DNA of 64,000 nucleotides, from positions 377,328-441,327 of the forward strand of contig JAPPMG010000096.1 of assembly GCA_028819215.1 (NCBI GenBank), written 5' to 3'. Below the pieces are notes generated by a model. It did not search any database, was not told the DNA's origin, and saw only the letters and a program-made list of their open reading frames with translations. Made by a program: the position numbers and the translations under genes. The stretch comes from Bryobacterales bacterium (GTDB taxonomy: Bacteria; Acidobacteriota; Terriglobia; Bryobacterales; UBA6623). Below are positions 61,654 through 64,000 of this stretch, one piece after another; position 1 is the first letter of the stretch, and each line of letters opens with the position of its first letter.

Positions 61654-62578
61654 TTAGAAGCCGATCAGGCAGGGGCGGGGTGCGCACCGCAACATAGACG
61701 AGGCGGGGCACGAGATCGGCCAACTCGTAGCGCCGATTGAAACGGTAGGCGAATTCGGCCAGGTAGCGTCCGGCATAGTGCCCTTCGCAGGCATGATAGG
61801 TGCCGTCGATTGCACGCTTGACGTTTCCCAGCAGGGTGTTCACCCAGCTCAACCCGGGCGTCTCGCAGCTGCCCTTGCCGCCGCCGGTCACCTGCGCTTG
61901 GTGCCTGCAACCAGCCGCCTGCACGCCCCGGAAACAAGCCAGACCGTCCGAGCGCACCAGCGTTCCGGCTTGCAGATGCTGCTCCGCCCACGCTTGCAGC
62001 GCACGCTTGCGGAAGCCCGCCACCGGGCTCAGCCGCAAGCGCTCCGGACGCCCGTCCGCACTCACCTGTGCCGCGGCCACAAAGGGCGTCTTGCGCGCGG
62101 CCCCACGCCCGCGCTTGCCCCCGCTGGTCTCGCCTCCCAGATAGGCGTCATCGACCTCCACGATGCCGCGCAGCGGCTGGCTGTCGTCCCGCTCGCGCAT
62201 CGTCTGCATGAGTTTGTGCTTCAGCGTCCAGGCCGTGTTGTAGCTCACCCCCAGCTGGCGCTTGAGATCCATCGCCGAGATCCCGTTCTTGGACTGGCTG
62301 AGCAAGTAGATCGCCAGGAACCAAGTCGTCAGCGGCAGCTTGGTGTTGTCGAACAGCGTGCCGGCGGTGAGCGAGACCTGCTGCTTGCAGCGGATGCACT
62401 GCCAGACCTTGCGCTGGCGAAGTTGGCAGCTCTTGCGATAGCCGCAGCCGGGGCACACGAAGCCCTGTGGCCAACGCGCCTCCAACACGGCTTGCTCGCA
62501 TTGCGGGACGGTTCCGTAGAGTGCGAGAAACTCCGGCAGGCTCTGGCCCTTCTGGAACTGGACTTTGTTTTTGGGCAT
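61631..62578 (-). mobile_element. IS1595-family transposase (first copy)
   Basis: 315-residue DDE transposase from ATG 62578, preceded by AAGGAG. It has an N-terminal zinc ribbon CPGCGYRKSCQLRQRKVWQCIRC, then a helix-turn-helix-like part (MDLKRQLGVSYNTAWTLKHKLM) and the ISXO2-like catalytic domain GIVEVDDAYLGGETSGGKRGRG, LVRSDGLACFRG, then the H/N-rich WVNTLLGNVKRAIDGTYHACE. Candidate terminal repeats are CAGTTCCAGCCAAAGT on the left (61637-61652) and CAGTTGACACAAAAT-like on the right (read inward from about 62636). No matching 8-bp target duplication was found. Confidence 0.88.
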
Positions 62579-62605
62579 AGATAACTCCTTTCCGATCAGA
62601 CACTT

Positions 62606-62634
62606 AGTATACATCAAGCTGCATTTTGTGTCAA
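62606..62634 (-). promoter_or_regulatory. Promoter of the first IS1595 transposase
   Basis: On the minus strand: TTGACA (62634-62629), 17-bp spacer, TATACT (62611-62606), 28 bases before the ATG at 62578. Confidence 0.7.
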
Positions 62635-62694
62635 CTGTTTACGGAATTTAATGGGAATTATATACAAACGTCCCGAAATACCCGCTGAAATCGC

Positions 62695-62724
62695 TTGACA
62701 GGATTCGGGACTCTCCTGTATAAT
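62695..62724 (+). promoter_or_regulatory. Consensus sigma-70 promoter of the second IS1595 transposase
   Basis: TTGACA (62695-62700), 18-bp spacer, TATAAT (62719-62724). Both hexamers are exact consensus. An AGAGG ribosome-binding site follows just before ATG 62744. The spacer lies inside an inverted repeat ACAGGA...TCCTGT. Confidence 0.8.
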
Positions 62725-62743
62725 TAGAGCGTAAGAGGTTGAT

Positions 62744-63736
62744 ATGAAAGCGACTACTAAGGGACCGGGCAAGGCATTCCGCAAGGGCATGAGCGTTGCC
62801 GAGTTCTTCCAGATGTTCCCGGACCACGACGCTGCCGAGAAATGGCTGGTCGAGCAGCGCTGGCCCGACGGGATCTACTGCCCCGAGTGCGGCTCTGTCA
62901 ACGTGCAGACGGGCGCGAAGCGCAAGCGCGCCGCGTTCCGCTGCCGCGAGAAGGTCTGCGGCAAGCAGTTCAACGTCAGGCACGGCACGTTCATGGAGGG
63001 CGCGAAGGTCAAGTACCGCGACTGGGTGTACGCCATGTACCTCGCCTCCACCAATCTCAAGTCCGTCTCCAGCATGAAGCTGCACCGCGATCTGGGCATC
63101 ACGCAGAAGACCGCGTGGTTCCTGGCCCACCGCATTCGCAAGGCGTGGAAGGCCGATCCCGAAGCGTCTCCGTTCGATGGTCCGGTCGAGGTGGACGAGA
63201 CCTACTTCGGCGGGCGGGAGAAAAACAAGCACGAATCCAAGAAGCTCAAGGGCGGCCGCGGCCCCGTGGGCAAGGCTACCGTGATCGGAGCGAAGGATCA
63301 GGCCAGCAACAAGGTCGCGGCCAAGGTCATCGAGACAGCGGACAAGCCCACGCTCCAAGAATTCGTGCAGGACAGCGCCAAGAAGGGCGCGACGGTGTAC
63401 ACGGACGGCAACCCGTCCTACGAGGGAATGCCGGGCGTGGACCACGACAGCGTGAATCACACCGTGGGCGAGTACGTCAAGGGGCAGGTCCATACGAACG
63501 GCATTGAGAGCTTCTGGGCCGTGCTGAAAAGAGCCCACAAGGGGACGTTCCACAAGCTCTCGCCGAAGCACCTCCAGCGGTACGTTGACGAGTTCGCGGG
63601 CCGCCACAACATCCGCGATCTGGACACCATCGAGCAGATGCGGTCGATGGCCCGGGCGATGGAGGGCGGACAGCTCCGCTACAAGGATCTGACCGCCCCT
63701 AACGGGCTCGATTCGGGTGCGAGGCTGGCGGCGTGA
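62744..63736 (+). mobile_element. IS1595-family transposase (second copy, different subgroup)
   Basis: 330-residue DDE transposase, only distantly similar to the minus-strand copy. Zinc ribbon CPECGSVNVQTG...FRCREKVCGKQF, then MKLHRDLGITQKTAWFLAHRIRKAW. The catalytic domain has VEVDETYFGGREKNKHESKK (first Asp), VYTDGNPSYEGM (second Asp) and HTNGIESFWAVLKRAHKGTFHKLSPKHLQRYVDEFAGRHN (final acidic residue and IS1595-type H-N region). The stop TGA overlaps the next gene's GTG start (GTGA), which is unusual for an IS and implies a passenger gene under the same promoter. Confidence 0.92.
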
Positions 63737-64000
63737 GCTTGGGACTGACCGTATCGACAGAGCCCGCCCAGCCTCCCGCGCTTCGCTACACTGACGGCCA
63801 TCTCATGGCCATTGCCAACTGGAAGAACCAGACGATCTGGACAGGCGACAACCTCGACATCATGCGGGGCATGAACTCCGAGAGCGTGGACCTGATCTAC
63901 CTCGACCCGCCCTTCAACTCGAACCGCGAATACTCCGCACCCATCGGATCGGAAGCTGCGGGCGCGGCCTTCAAGGACTCTTGGACGCTCAGCGATGTGG
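63733..64000 (+). CDS. Site-specific DNA methyltransferase, N-terminal part (runs off window)
   Basis: About 89 codons visible. After a variable lead (ATG at 63805 is an alternative start) comes NWKNQTIWTGDNLDIMRGMNSESVDLIYLDPPFNSNREYSAP: motif IV DPPF preceded by the GDNLDIMR element, typical of beta-class adenine-N6 methyltransferases, including type III Mod and orphan enzymes. FKDSW follows as in relatives. The GTG start overlaps the transposase stop, so translation is probably coupled. Whether a restriction partner follows is outside the window. Confidence 0.85.
   Translation, partial: MSLGLTVSTEPAQPPALRYTDGHLMAIANWKNQTIWTGDNLDIMRGMNSESVDLIYLDPPFNSNREYSAPIGSEAAGAAFKDSWTLSDV

Overview
The window is a chromosome segment from a high-GC, Gram-negative-type bacterium. 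Several features together suggest Acidobacteriota (possibly Solibacter-like), but this is an inference from gene content and not proven: a DUF1501 / DUF1549-DUF1553 cytochrome pair next to a sulfatase, exported TldD-like proteins, a class II ribonucleotide reductase, a SpoIIE-type phosphatase, an outer-membrane beta-barrel and DUF3467. Planctomycetes and Verrucomicrobia share some of these families.

Layout. 1-9.2 kb: the 3' end of mfd, then lepA, an alginate-export-like porin, an HpcH-type aldolase, a membrane permease, an HtrA-like PDZ protein without its catalytic triad, and a CPA2 antiporter. 9.2-12.4 kb: B12-dependent nrdJ behind a candidate NrdR box. 12.5-18 kb (minus): DUF1501, PSD1 and sulfatase. 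18.1-21.6 kb: a two-gene exported TldD/TldE-like pair in which only one partner keeps the zinc site. 21.6-33.2 kb (mostly minus): a sugar-phosphate transferase, an S41 peptidase that has lost Ser and Lys, and a compact operon of SpoIIE phosphatase, K+ channel, nnr, tsaE, ruvA, ruvB, deoxynucleoside kinase and a membrane protein. 33.3-38.4 kb: nfeD-slipin, a SPOR protein, and rsgA/folD (minus). 38.9-43 kb: the cluster of circularly permuted ATP-grasp, alpha-E, Anbu proteasome-like peptidase and transglutaminase, preceded by a dead TnpB fragment. 43.1-44.9 kb: an NCS2 permease with an unusual cytosolic tail.

From about 45.1 kb the base composition becomes visibly less GC-rich and the content is accessory. 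There is a phosphoribosyltransferase with an overlapping small ORF, then 1.2 kb without genes. A complete type I-G (formerly I-U) CRISPR-Cas locus follows: cas3, csx17, csb1, csb2, an array of 28 repeats, a candidate leader, a cas4-cas1 fusion and cas2. Next comes a large protein with a C-terminal nuclease-like domain whose 5' end is cut off by an IS1595-family element. A second, divergent IS1595-family transposase has its stop codon overlapping the start of a DNA methyltransferase that runs off the window. The right third is best read as a defence/mobile island.

The most unusual items are the truncated nuclease-tailed protein, the transposase-methyltransferase overlap, the array placed 5 bp from csb2 with uncertain direction, the Anbu/ATP-grasp cluster, and three separate exported pseudo-peptidases (HtrA-like, S41-like and TldE-like) within 18 kb.
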